Source: Bacillota bacterium
Lineage (GTDB): Bacteria > Bacillota > Clostridia > Lachnospirales > Lachnospiraceae
Reading direction: 5' to 3'
DNA: 64,000 nucleotides
Assembly: GCA_902363515.1 (NCBI GenBank)
Contig: CABJAN010000001.1
Coordinates: forward strand, 124,001-188,000
Within the stretch, counting starts at the first letter, position 1; each line of letters starts with the position of its first letter. The position numbers and the translations under genes are program-made. Positions 1 through 8,156 of this stretch are shown piece after piece. Below the pieces are notes generated by a model. That model searched no databases, was not told the origin of the DNA, and was given only the letters and a program-made list of their open reading frames with translations.

Positions 1-69
1 AATCAGCACTATTAACACAATCCCATAATAATATGCCAGTGGTTTTTTCGGTGTTTTAACTTCTTTCAT
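1..69 (-). CDS. N-terminus of a membrane protein, possibly FtsH protease (partial)
   Basis: The gene runs off the left edge and only its first 23 codons are visible. They begin MKEVKTPKKPLAYYYG, then a hydrophobic stretch starts. The ATG lies at 69-67 on the minus strand behind a good GGAGG ribosome binding site. A short basic start with a KKPL..YY motif running straight into a membrane segment resembles clostridial FtsH, the membrane-anchored AAA+ zinc protease, as I remember it. No AAA or protease motif is in the window, so the name is an inference. It sits just downstream of the bile-salt-hydrolase-like gene in the same orientation. Confidence 0.4.
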   Translation of the reverse strand, partial: MKEVKTPKKPLAYYYGIVLIVLI

Positions 70-119
70 GGTCTTTCCTCCTGTTGTTCTGCGATATGCT
101 TTCTCCGTGCATTTTCGTA

Positions 120-1109
120 TTATTTATTCTGCCATCTGACTTCGCCCTTGGACAGAAGCGGATAACAGATCAGCTGATCTGAATCCAGATTTTCCGCATG
201 CATGTCAACCGCTGTGATCTGATGATTATCATAAGTCGTATAATAATAAATACCTTTTGCTGTATTACAACAGGACGTGTATATCGTGATCTCATATTTG
301 CCTTCTGTCACCTCACAACATCCACGCTGCTGATCTACAGATCCTAAGATATGGAAGAACTGGCTTACACTCTCACCCTCTTCTTCACCGGAGATCGAAT
401 TTAATTTTGTAAAGGCAACTTTCACAAATCTTGACTGGCTGGAAAGATCTCCAGGTATTCCCATTCCCCCCATTCCTCTGCTATATGCATCAAGCTGTAA
501 TACTCCTGCAAAAGTACTCTCCGGCTGTTTTCTGGATACTCCGGCATAATTATTCAGTGCAAACATCTGACCCGGGAATGGTGGATTATTGGTAAGCACT
601 CCTACCGGATTATCATATACATGCAGCCCATCCTTCATAGACTCAACAACGATACAGGAGTCTTTGTCTGCAATGATCCAGTGAAGCTGTGCTGTCGGCA
701 GCTGTTCACTGAATGCTGTGCCTGTCAGTCTCATTGCTGCCAGCTTCTCTCTCACCTCTGCTACAGTAGCACACTGTGTAAGGATCCATGGGATGAACTC
801 GAACTGTGCCACCTGGCTGACTTCTGTTTCATCTTCCGGCAAAGCCTCTTCATATGCCGCATTGCCGACAAAATTAAGACCTGCCATTCCAAGGCCTTTT
901 TCATTAACAGCATCATAATAAAGCGGATAACCTCCTGCAACAAATGCCATTCCGATCAAAGCATAATGGCTTTTTATCTTCCCGGCAAACCGGAAATCAA
1001 ATTCGTAATTTCTTGGCGTTATCGTGATCTGTTCCCCATAGGAAAATTCATAATCAAGCGTTCTGCCCATATAAAAATCTTTTGTTTTGTAAGTTGCTGC
1101 TGTACACAT
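120..1109 (-). CDS. choloylglycine hydrolase / linear amide C-N hydrolase (bile salt hydrolase family)
   Basis: An Ntn-hydrolase of 329 aa that would cleave the amide bond of conjugated bile salts or a related linear amide such as penicillin V or an N-acyl amino acid. I chose the ATG at 1109, not the GTG three codons upstream, because it puts Cys at position 2, where Met removal exposes the catalytic nucleophile. An AGAGG site lies 8 nt upstream. The expected catalytic residues are all present: Cys2, Arg16 and Asp19 in GRTLDYEF, Asn79 in GLNF, Asn175 in LTNNPPF and Arg227 in SQSRF. The length matches the family (315-340 aa). There is no signal peptide, so it is cytoplasmic. Bile-salt hydrolases and penicillin acylases share this fold, and substrate cannot be decided from sequence alone. 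Confidence 0.88.
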   Translation of the reverse strand: MCTAATYKTKDFYMGRTLDYEFSYGEQITITPRNYEFDFRFAGKIKSHYALIGMAFVAGGYPLYYDAVNEKGLGMAGLNFVGNAAYEEALPEDETEVSQVAQFEFIPWILTQCATVAEVREKLAAMRLTGTAFSEQLPTAQLHWIIADKDSCIVVESMKDGLHVYDNPVGVLTNNPPFPGQMFALNNYAGVSRKQPESTFAGVLQLDAYSRGMGGMGIPGDLSSQSRFVKVAFTKLNSISGEEEGESVSQFFHILGSVDQQRGCCEVTEGKYEITIYTSCCNTAKGIYYYTTYDNHQITAVDMHAENLDSDQLICYPLLSKGEVRWQNK

Positions 1110-1130
1110 ATCGAACACCTCTTCTTTCTG

Positions 1131-1319
1131 CTATAATAGTCCTGCAAACAATCTCATAAACAACTGTCCGAGCCGTAAATATGCACTCCGTCCTGTGCGG
1201 CACTTTTCGGTCACTTCCCTGCATTCATTCATGGTTGCTCCCAGATCATCTCTTATATCCAAAACTGTCTGACTATCCGCCATAAAACAACCATTTTCAA
1301 AGTGGTGATAAAGCAATGC
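1131..1319 (-). pseudogene. C-terminal fragment of a second cardiolipin synthase
   Basis: About 61 codons ending in TGRSAYLRLGQLFMRLFAGL. They are closely related to the last 60 residues of the intact cardiolipin synthase at 13544-15103, with the final 19 residues identical. The rest of the gene, including both HKD motifs, is missing. Homology stops where the CATTCA end of an IS4-like remnant starts (about 1320), so IS insertion or IS-mediated deletion is the likely cause. The substitutions elsewhere show a diverged paralogue and not a recent copy. Confidence 0.85.
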
Positions 1320-1898
1320 CATTCAGTTAAGCATCATTTTAGTGGTTTTCTGTCATAGAAAGCCACTGTTTTTATGCCTAAAAACTTTAAAAATATTACA
1401 AAAAACAGTTGACAAGTAAGCCAATATATGTTGCATAAGCCTTGATTATAAACATATTTCAAGGAGGCTCATTATGGCTGATTTTTTCTTATCTAATTTA
1501 AAATCCACACTCGACAACTGCATCACAGAACTCGATGAAATTCACTCCATGTTCTGCCGTAATCCGGAAAGTGATTTTACCAGGAACCGCAAACTTTCTT
1601 TCCGCGAGTATATTCAGTTTATGCTCCAGATGCAGAGTAAATCCGTTTCAAATGCAGTAAACATATGCAGGGCATATCTCAAACACGATGGTAACGAAAC
1701 AGAGTCCATGCTTCTCATACAAAAGTATCTGACACCTGTCAAGTACAATCGAAAATATCCTATCCACCTCCGTCCAAAGAGAAATAGGGATTTCATGTAT
1801 CGGGTTGCATAAATCTCGTTACCATTATACTGCATTATAAGGCAGATAAGCAATCTGTCTTTTTGTCATAAAAAACCTTATCTAAATGACATTGAATG
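1320..1898 (+). mobile_element. internally deleted IS4-family element (non-autonomous remnant)
   Basis: A 579-bp unit flanked by CATTCA at 1320-1325 and its complement TGAATG at 1893-1898. The next 35-40 nt at each end show imperfect inverted similarity: ATCATTTTAGTGGTTTTCTG on the left against TCATTTAGATAAGGTTTTTT in the complement of the right end. Between them lies one 112-codon reading frame that looks like the two ends of an IS4-type transposase joined. The left end coincides with the truncation of the cardiolipin synthase fragment. I did not identify a target-site duplication, so the exact ends are approximate. Confidence 0.55.
1474..1812 (+). pseudogene. IS4-like transposase, N- and C-termini fused by internal deletion
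   Basis: A 112-aa frame with an AAGGAGG site just upstream and a perfect TTGACA hexamer at about 1409-1414, so it may still be expressed. The first 57 or so residues (MADFFLSNLKSTLDNC through RKLSFREYIQFMLQMQSKSV) look like the start of an IS4-family transposase. The last 50 (NICRAYLKHDGNETESMLLI through HLRPKRNRDFMYRVA) look like its end. The catalytic DDE core of about 300 aa is absent. It is the only convincing plus-strand gene remnant in the window. The fusion keeps the frame, so this may be a stable deletion derivative that could bind the IS ends. Confidence 0.6.
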
Positions 1899-1978
1899 AT
1901 TTATTTTCTATCTAAAATTTTATTAAAGCGACTAAAGACTCCATAGTTTGTGTGTTTGACTTACTGTTTATATCTATT

Positions 1979-2150
1979 TTCTCCTAAATATTTTTCTAGT
2001 CATTGCAATATAAAATTGCTTATACAGTCTCTCCCTTAAGCGTCCTGGTATTCTGGATAATATACAGAGCGACCGATATGACCATCATTATAGCGCACAA
2101 ACCAATCAACAGATCTGATACCATCGGTGTAATTTGGAACCATATAATAT
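1979..2150 (-). repeat. 172-bp copy of the 3' end of the phosphatidyltransferase gene
   Basis: This segment matches 6456-6627 over 172 bp without gaps; I count three mismatches (near 2033, 2041 and 2134). It carries the last 44 or so codons of the CDP-alcohol phosphatidyltransferase, its stop codon and about 40 bp of downstream sequence. At its right edge the reading frame passes directly into an IS110-family transposase fragment. At its left edge the similarity ends next to unrelated AT-rich DNA. It is a dispersed direct repeat and a possible substrate for recombination that would delete the intervening 4.5 kb. Confidence 0.9.
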
Positions 2151-2400
2151 CCCTATTTGGTATGTAACTTGCTTTTACTAATCCATGGCGTACCAGATCG
2201 TCAATCCACTCTGCATCTTTTACATCCGTCTTACGTCCGGGAACTCCTTTGATATGCTGCGCATTCACAACCATGATCGGTATCTGTTCTTCTTCAAATA
2301 TATTATATACAGGTTTCCAATAAGAGCCCGTACTTTCCATGGCAGCCATCTCACAATCTGTTTCTTTCAGCCACGAAACTAATTGGAGATCTTGCAGGCC
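2151..2400 (-). pseudogene. IS110-family transposase fragment, fused to a copied pgsA tail
   Basis: On the minus strand this encodes an internal piece of an IS110-type (DEDD) transposase, recognisable from ESTGSYWKPVYNIFEEEQIP and GVPGRKTDVKDAEW. The frame is open upstream of the first ATG (LQLVSWLKETDCEMAAMEST), so the piece is the middle of a longer gene. After IPNRD it changes without a stop into the last codons of the phosphatidyltransferase copy, giving a chimeric 109-codon frame (2020-2349). The true N terminus and the C-terminal half with the conserved Ser are absent. On the right it abuts the IS1182-like transposase. It is non-functional as a transposase. Confidence 0.75.
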
Positions 2401-4008
2401 TCCTGGATTCTATCGACCAGCTTTTTGGAAAATATAATGCTTTTTTATAATCTAATAGCTTTTGAAAATCTAATGCTGCTATTTTAAATCCGAAGAATAA
2501 CCGGGTACGTTTTTTGCCATGCACAGGTATCTTGTCCACATGATATCTTCGACGAAGAAGAGAGGGAATTGCTTCTACTCCATTTCTAAATTTTGCATAT
2601 TCAGAAAATTCTTCCGTCTGCATGTACTGTAATTGTTTTGCACGACCAACGGATTTCCAAGATACTTCCTTTCGGACTCGTGTTTTTAGAAAACGCGACT
2701 GACACCGTTCTTTGTAAGGACATCCTTCGCAGTCACTTATCCGAAAATACGCAACGGAACGCTCATTGCCTGGATCATAGATACAGTCTTCAGGTACACA
2801 ATTATTCTTACATTTGATGAGATATTTTCCATCATCAGTAAAAACAAAATCAGCATATATTTCATCTGGTTTGCGTCCTGTGAAATTGGTTGTAACAAGT
2901 TTTAGATTATGTTCAGATGCTAAACGTGAGTTCTCTTCTCCGCTGTATGCCCCATCGGCAACAATAAAAGAACCATCAGAAAAATCTTTTTTCTCATTAA
3001 GATAATCTTTCATAAACTGATTATCTGCGTAGGTATTTTGCTGGTAATCGTAGACAATGACCAGACTGCTTTTTTCTCCGACAGCTTCAACTACGTTTCC
3101 AACGTATCCAAGATGTCTGCCACCTGCTTTATAGCGGAAAGTGGCTTCTGGATCAGAAGGATTAAGCAATACTTCTGAAGGATTTTCAACTTCCTCTTTT
3201 TTGTCGAAGCCGCCTTGAGCCACCATCATCAATGATTGTGCGTTCCTTTAATAGGCGAATAAGAAGCTGATATTCACTTGTATCATCAAAATCACCGGTT
3301 GAATCACAAATCTTTATCAAGATATCTGCATCTTTCATCACAACAACGTTTCTCTCAGTTGCATCCATATCCCGCTTGTGATAAATGCATTTATTATAAT
3401 CATCTTTTTTAATATAATGATATTGTTCATCCGGAATTTTTGTTCCACGCTCATCCATTATTTTGCAAAGATTAGCAACACAAGTATAAAACAATTCAAG
3501 CAATGAGAGGTTTCTGATATTTGCAGCAACCATTAAACTGTCCATACGTTGTTTATCCGGAGTGATATCCATAAAATCAGATATTTCTTTTGCCATTTTT
3601 ACAACACATTCATGAATAAGATCAACATCATGCTCTGTTTCCTCTTGCTCTAAACCTGCTGAGGGTTCTGTCACTAATTGGCTGCTCTTCAAAACTGGTT
3701 GTGTGCAGTGCATACTGATAGCGGATATCAAATGCCATAGCTTCAACGATCTCATCGTCAGTAACATTAAGAGCTTCTTTAAGAATCAGTGCCCCAACAA
3801 TCACATTGACCGGAGTATTAGGTCTGGATGCTTTTTTACTGTAAAGAACAGAAAAAATATTTTCATCAATAGCAGGAAAAACTTTGTCTGCAAAAGTATT
3901 TGCCCATGATTTTTCTAACATTCGTTTTTCGCGTTCTGTAAGATTAAAAGTACTGTCTAAAACAGTAAGCTGTTGATTATCATTTTTAACAAAAGACATA
4001 TAGATCAC
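2401..4008 (-). pseudogene. IS1182-family transposase, broken by two frameshifts
   Basis: Three overlapping minus-strand frames are consecutive parts of one transposase. 4008 to about 3650 is the N terminus (AIDENIFSVLYSKKASRPNT, with PVNVIVGALILKEALN and SDRTLSRFRAR). About 3650 to 3225 is the middle, and about 3225 to 2401 the catalytic C-terminal half (IVADGAYSGEENSRLASEHN and the CEGCPYKERC zinc-like cluster). The frame changes near 3650 and 3225. The C-terminal end runs into the IS110 fragment without its own stop, so the 3' end may also be truncated. Length and motif order fit the IS1182 family of DDE transposases. It is inactive unless frameshifting rescues it, for which I see no slippery site. 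Confidence 0.8.
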
Positions 4009-4150
4009 CTCATAAAATGCTACCTACATTTTACCAAAGAATCCAATGTTTTTACATATCGTGTTAAGTTTTCAAGGTACAAATTTATATCAAAGGCTAT
4101 AAACCTTTTGACACCCTAATCTTTTATTTTATCTTCTTCGGAGCAGTTTT

Positions 4151-5023
4151 TTACACTGGCTTACAGGTGCATCCGATTCCCAGTCCATCCGGACCGATAT
4201 GACAGGACAAACCGAAGGAAAGTTTATCACACATGACTTCCATTCCCGGGAAACTTTCTTTAATCTGGTTTACCCATTCTTCTGTCACTTCATCGGTACT
4301 GCTGGACGCCGCCATCAGGTACACTTTACCCGCAGCATATTCTTCTCGGAAATTCGTTTCCAGCTCATGCTTCATTGCATCGATCATAACTTTACGTGAT
4401 TTCTTCATACCACGGCATTTCTGGTAGATATCAAGCTTTCCTGTGCTGAAATGCATAACAGGTTTGATATTCAGGACATCTGCTGCCAAAGCTGTCACAG
4501 AGCTGACTCTTCCTCCTTTTTTGAGATATTTCAGTGTGCTGAGCCCGATATAAATTGTCATTTTTTCTCTGGTTTCTTCAAGAATTTTCTTGATTTCGAC
4601 TACACTGTATCCTTCTTCTGCCATTTCTACTGCATCAAGAACAGAACGATGCATCGGGGTTGCCACACGACCGTTATCTACGACAAACACCTTACCGGCA
4701 AATTCATCTTCATTTGCCATGGCTTCTGCTGTCATACAGGACCCACTTAAAGCACTACTAAGAGGAATATAAACAATCTCCTCATATTCTTTCAGCATCT
4801 CTTTCCACATATCCATAACTTCTGTTGGTGACGGCTGAGATGTAGATACATCTACGCCCTTTCGAAGCATATCATAAAATTCATCTCTGGAAAGATCTAC
4901 TCCTTCACGATACACTTTCTCTCCGATATAAAAGGGCATCGGTAGTACCTTAATTCCGAGTCTCTGCGCTTCTTCGCTCAAAATTCCACTGTGGCTGTCT
5001 GTCATGATTCCTATTTTCTTCAT
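4151..5023 (-). CDS. DegV family fatty-acid-binding protein
   Basis: A 290-aa soluble protein of the DegV family. Family members bind a fatty acid and can act as FakB-type acyl carriers that hand acyl chains to the FakA kinase for phospholipid synthesis. The N terminus KIGIMTDSHSGILSEEAQRL is the family signature region, and VDVSTSQPSPTEVMDMW carries the conserved STSQPS stretch that contacts the acyl carboxylate. GRVSSVTALAADVLNIKPV is the typical central segment. No fakA is in the window. It follows the AI-2E-type transporter in the same direction with an 80-bp gap. Next to cardiolipin and phosphatidyltransferase genes, a lipid role is plausible, but that is inference from position. Confidence 0.85.
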   Translation of the reverse strand: MKKIGIMTDSHSGILSEEAQRLGIKVLPMPFYIGEKVYREGVDLSRDEFYDMLRKGVDVSTSQPSPTEVMDMWKEMLKEYEEIVYIPLSSALSGSCMTAEAMANEDEFAGKVFVVDNGRVATPMHRSVLDAVEMAEEGYSVVEIKKILEETREKMTIYIGLSTLKYLKKGGRVSSVTALAADVLNIKPVMHFSTGKLDIYQKCRGMKKSRKVMIDAMKHELETNFREEYAAGKVYLMAASSSTDEVTEEWVNQIKESFPGMEVMCDKLSFGLSCHIGPDGLGIGCTCKPV

Positions 5024-5103
5024 AATATCTTCTTCCTTTGTAATCTATTTTTATAACGTCTTAATAATCGGCATTACACTTCATTTATATTTGTATCAAA
5101 TCA

Positions 5104-6306
5104 TTATTTTTCATTCGGCACAATAAAGGATGACGCAATTTCCTCCTCCGCATACTCTTCCACATCCGTTCTCGTTACTCGTTTTATATGTTGTTTTTTT
5201 AGGCGCAGATATACGAACTCCCGGAATATAGTATAAAATACCGATACAAGTGGAATGAAAATCAGCATACCTATAATTCCCATAAGATTTCCGCCGATTG
5301 TAACTGCCGCCAGTACCCAAATTGATGGAAGTCCTACTGATCCGCCAACCACATGAGGATAGATCAGATTACCTTCTATCTGCTGCAAAAGCAGAAAAAC
5401 TATAATAAATAAAACTGCCTGTTTTGGATTTACCATAAAGATCAGAAAACTTCCCACGGCACAGCCAATAAAGGCTCCAAAGATAGGAACCAATGCGGTA
5501 AACGCGATCAAAATTCCAATTAAAAGTGCATATGGCATTTTTAAAATACTTAGCGTGATAACAAACATCATTCCGAGAATTACTGCTTCCAGACACTGCC
5601 CTGCAAGAAAATTTGCAAATGTCCGATATGTCAGCGAACATATGTTAAGAATTGCATCTGCTTTTTGTTTTGGAATAAAAGCGAAAATCACTTTTCTTAC
5701 CTGTAAATGTAATTTTTCCTTCTGAAAAAGAATATAGCATGCAAAGGAAAACGAAATAAAAAAGGTCGCTAATCCACTGGCAATGGAACCTACTGCTGAC
5801 ATCGTCGTATTCATCATATTTCCGACTCCGTTTCCAAGAAGACTTATTCCCCATTTAATTGCCTGATCAGGCTGAAACTGCAGCTGATCTACCAATTTCA
5901 TAATATCCTGATTATCATGTGAAAATTCTCGAATCCAGTTTTGCATCTGTGGAATAAAATCTGAAATACTCGTCATCAGATTTCCCATAGTCTGCGTAAG
6001 CTGTGGAATCACACCAAACATTACCAATACCATTACACCTGCTGCCAATATAATTGTAAGAAGCAGGCTTATCGGTCTCGCAGCCTTTTTTCCTATTTTA
6101 TTGTTTTCTTTTATCTTTCCGAGCATTTTCTTTTCCAGGAAACTCATTGGTTCATTAATCACAAAGGCAATTACACCACCAAGCGCAAAAGGAAACACAA
6201 TTTTCCATATTGACTTCAGCACTTCAATCACCACATCGAATTTCCACAAAGCAACTACAAGAAATGCCGTAAACACAATCAGTTCTCGAATTTTTTCATA
6301 GAACAT
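5104..6306 (-). CDS. AI-2E family transporter / PerM-like membrane protein
   Basis: A 400-aa integral membrane protein of the AI-2E transporter family (TqsA/PerM/YdiK type). Two N-terminal hydrophobic segments (near residues 10-25 and 32-50) are followed by a pair around 75-100. A soluble loop with QTMGNLMTSISDFIPQMQNW comes next, then a hydrophobic C-terminal half with the family motif GSVGLPSIWVLAAVTIGGNL. Members are proposed to export small signals or to act in ion homeostasis; the substrate is not predictable here. The ATG at 6306 has only a weak ribosome binding site and lies 13 bp after the stop of a P-type ATPase remnant. Translation may once have been coupled to an upstream gene. Confidence 0.85.
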   Translation of the reverse strand: MFYEKIRELIVFTAFLVVALWKFDVVIEVLKSIWKIVFPFALGGVIAFVINEPMSFLEKKMLGKIKENNKIGKKAARPISLLLTIILAAGVMVLVMFGVIPQLTQTMGNLMTSISDFIPQMQNWIREFSHDNQDIMKLVDQLQFQPDQAIKWGISLLGNGVGNMMNTTMSAVGSIASGLATFFISFSFACYILFQKEKLHLQVRKVIFAFIPKQKADAILNICSLTYRTFANFLAGQCLEAVILGMMFVITLSILKMPYALLIGILIAFTALVPIFGAFIGCAVGSFLIFMVNPKQAVLFIIVFLLLQQIEGNLIYPHVVGGSVGLPSIWVLAAVTIGGNLMGIIGMLIFIPLVSVFYTIFREFVYLRLKKQHIKRVTRTDVEEYAEEEIASSFIVPNEK

Positions 6307-6319
6307 CTACTTAAGTCCA

Positions 6320-6439
6320 CTATCTTTCCCCTCTTTTTCTTTCTCTGGATCTTTTCACCTGTTCACTCGTAAGCCCAGATTTCTTGCCATTCACCCTTTC
6401 AAGAACCTCTTCTACCGTCTGCTGATAAATTTCCTTCAT
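6320..6439 (-). pseudogene. N-terminal remnant of a cation-transporting P-type ATPase
   Basis: A 39-codon frame with a strong GAGGAGG site 9 nt before the ATG at 6439. It reads MKEIYQQTVEEVLERVNGKK, then SGLTSEQVKRSRERKRGER and stop. The first 32 residues resemble the cytoplasmic N-terminal domain of Ca2+/cation P-type ATPases, where the motif GLT..EV..SR..YG leads to the first membrane helix. The frame breaks into basic residues just where the YG motif is expected. None of the ATPase core (DKTGT and so on) follows. I read it as the start of a deleted ATPase gene that once followed the phosphatidyltransferase gene. Confidence 0.6.
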
Positions 6440-6455
6440 CACTTCCGCCTCCTCG

Positions 6456-6627
6456 TTCTCCTAAATATTTTTCTAGTCATTGCAATATAAAATTGCTTAT
6501 ACAGTCTCTTCCTTAAGAGTCCTGGTATTCTGGATAATATACAGAGCGACCGATATGACCATCATTATAGCGCACAAACCAATCAACAGATCTGATACCA
6601 TCGGTGTAATGTGGAACCATATAATAT
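6456..6627 (-). repeat. 172-bp repeat, original copy at the 3' end of the phosphatidyltransferase gene
   Basis: This is the partner of 1979-2150 and lies inside an intact gene, so it is probably the parental copy. The shared block covers the terminal codons, the stop at 6497 and about 40 bp beyond. It ends a few bases before the ribosome binding site of the ATPase remnant. Confidence 0.9.
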
Positions 6628-7069
6628 GCACCGCTGCAGTTCCATATAATAAAAAGGTTACTATCTTTCCATGCCAGTCTGCACCATGTACTTTTCCTGT
6701 CTTTCGTATCACAAGACATCCACTGACTACCATATACAGCTCCTTACCTGCCATTATTACGATTAAAAGAAGCACATGCGGAAAACGAGTAAACAGACAG
6801 ATTAACATCGCTGCCTGTGTCAGCTTATCAGCCACCGGATCAAGTATTTTTCCTAAATTACTAATCCTATGGAATCTTCTTGCGATATATCCATCAGCAA
6901 GATCCGTAAGACCAGACAGCAATAAGATTTCACCAGCTAACAGAGGATTTTTCTTTACACAATAACTCCATATAATTACCGGAATCAGACAAAGCCGAAA
7001 AAAAGAAAGAAGATTAGGAACCGTAATAATTCTATTCAAATTTTCTTCCTGATTCACTTCACTCTGCAT
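6497..7069 (-). CDS. CDP-alcohol phosphatidyltransferase (PgsA-like)
   Basis: A 190-aa membrane enzyme that would transfer a phosphatidyl group from CDP-diacylglycerol to an alcohol, most likely glycerol-3-phosphate. The CAP motif D-x2-D-G-x2-A-R-x8-G-x3-D-x3-D is complete as TDLADGYIARR, then GKILDPVADK, with all metal-binding Asp residues. Several hydrophobic helices follow. I use the ATG at 7069, because the alternative 18 codons upstream lies in the preceding gene and only 7069 has a GAGG site at suitable spacing. It overlaps the stop of the FUSC gene by about 11 bp, so the two are co-transcribed. It would supply phosphatidylglycerol-type lipid to cardiolipin synthases such as the one at 13.5-15.1 kb. 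The last 43 codons are duplicated at 1979-2150. Confidence 0.87.
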   Translation of the reverse strand: MQSEVNQEENLNRIITVPNLLSFFRLCLIPVIIWSYCVKKNPLLAGEILLLSGLTDLADGYIARRFHRISNLGKILDPVADKLTQAAMLICLFTRFPHVLLLIVIMAGKELYMVVSGCLVIRKTGKVHGADWHGKIVTFLLYGTAAVHIIWFHITPMVSDLLIGLCAIMMVISVALYIIQNTRTLKEETV

Positions 7070-8123
7070 GTACGGTCGCCTCACTTTCCTTTTTTTTAGA
7101 CATAAACCAATAAAATATAACACAAAATGCTAAAGCAAACACAACACCAAAAACATTTTGAATCACTCTAAGACTAACCGCTCCTTGTAGTCCATAAGTC
7201 TCTGCAGCAATGGCTAAAGCACCAAATGTGTTAAATACTGCCTGCCAGCCATATTGTGCTGAAAATCCTACACCGATTCCACCAAGAATTCCTATATATG
7301 CATAGATTGACGAAGGAAGCAGAAAATATAATACTGTAAAACATATAACACCTGCAATATTTCCGACAATCCTTTTACGGACTCTGTAGTGCATATCTTC
7401 CATAAACGGCAAAATCGCGGACATGGCCGCAATACCAGCCCACATTGCACGTGGCATATTACAAAGTTCTGCAATGCAAAGGACAATCGGTACGCATAAA
7501 ATCTGACATATCTGCCATTTTGTTCTGGAAGAAGTGATATCAAATTCTTGTATCAGATCTTTCAGATTTCTTTTATAAGTTCTGTTTTTATGATTTCGAT
7601 AAAATACGAAGCAGGTAAGTGCTGCACCTAAAGCCATTCCGACTAATCGCATCTGATAACTTTTTCCTGTTACATCATATCCATACAATAACAGATAACC
7701 AAGAACCAATGTGGATTGGTTAAACATGAATGGGTTATGACATCCGAACAGAATCAGCACTGCCAGTGCAGCAATGTTTAACAGCATTCCAAGTACCGGT
7801 GAAAGCTGGTTTGCTAAATGCGGACATACAGTCATAATTACAAAGAACAAAGCCAAAAGCATCGTAGATTGTCCGGTGTGGATTCCCAGATCCGCATTCC
7901 GAAATACCATAAGACATAATAAAACTACTACACCCACAATACTATTCTCATTTCCAAATAAGATACTGAAAATAGTAACAAATAAAAAACAAAATGCCAT
8001 TGTAACAGCTATCTTCACCAGATATACCCACATATGATATAATTTTTCTTTTAGTGTTTCACTCTTTTTCAACAGGTTTTTAGAACCTGCCTGATTTAAC
8101 TGCAACTCCTGATAAAATGTCAT
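7059..8123 (-). CDS. FUSC-family membrane protein
   Basis: A 354-aa protein with two blocks of hydrophobic helices (near residues 35-165 and 205-345) separated by a basic loop RNHKNRTYKRNLKDLIQEFD. This duplicated layout, plus the motif MHYRVRKRIVGNIAGVICF in the second half, fits the fusaric-acid-resistance/aromatic acid exporter-like (FUSC) superfamily. Members are linked to export of aromatic acids or membrane-active compounds; the substrate here is unknown. It starts 33 bp after the histidine kinase stop and overlaps the phosphatidyltransferase start, so it sits inside the PLD/two-component operon. A role in envelope stress is inferred from that position. Confidence 0.75.
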   Translation of the reverse strand: MTFYQELQLNQAGSKNLLKKSETLKEKLYHMWVYLVKIAVTMAFCFLFVTIFSILFGNENSIVGVVVLLCLMVFRNADLGIHTGQSTMLLALFFVIMTVCPHLANQLSPVLGMLLNIAALAVLILFGCHNPFMFNQSTLVLGYLLLYGYDVTGKSYQMRLVGMALGAALTCFVFYRNHKNRTYKRNLKDLIQEFDITSSRTKWQICQILCVPIVLCIAELCNMPRAMWAGIAAMSAILPFMEDMHYRVRKRIVGNIAGVICFTVLYFLLPSSIYAYIGILGGIGVGFSAQYGWQAVFNTFGALAIAAETYGLQGAVSLRVIQNVFGVVFALAFCVIFYWFMSKKKESEATVHAE

Positions 8124-8156
8124 ATAAATCCTCCCATCTTCTAATTTATCTTAAAA

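Noticed and set aside
2351..4008. Three separate transposase genes
   Set aside because: The three frames continue one another as N, middle and C parts of one IS1182-type protein; frameshifts explain the breaks.
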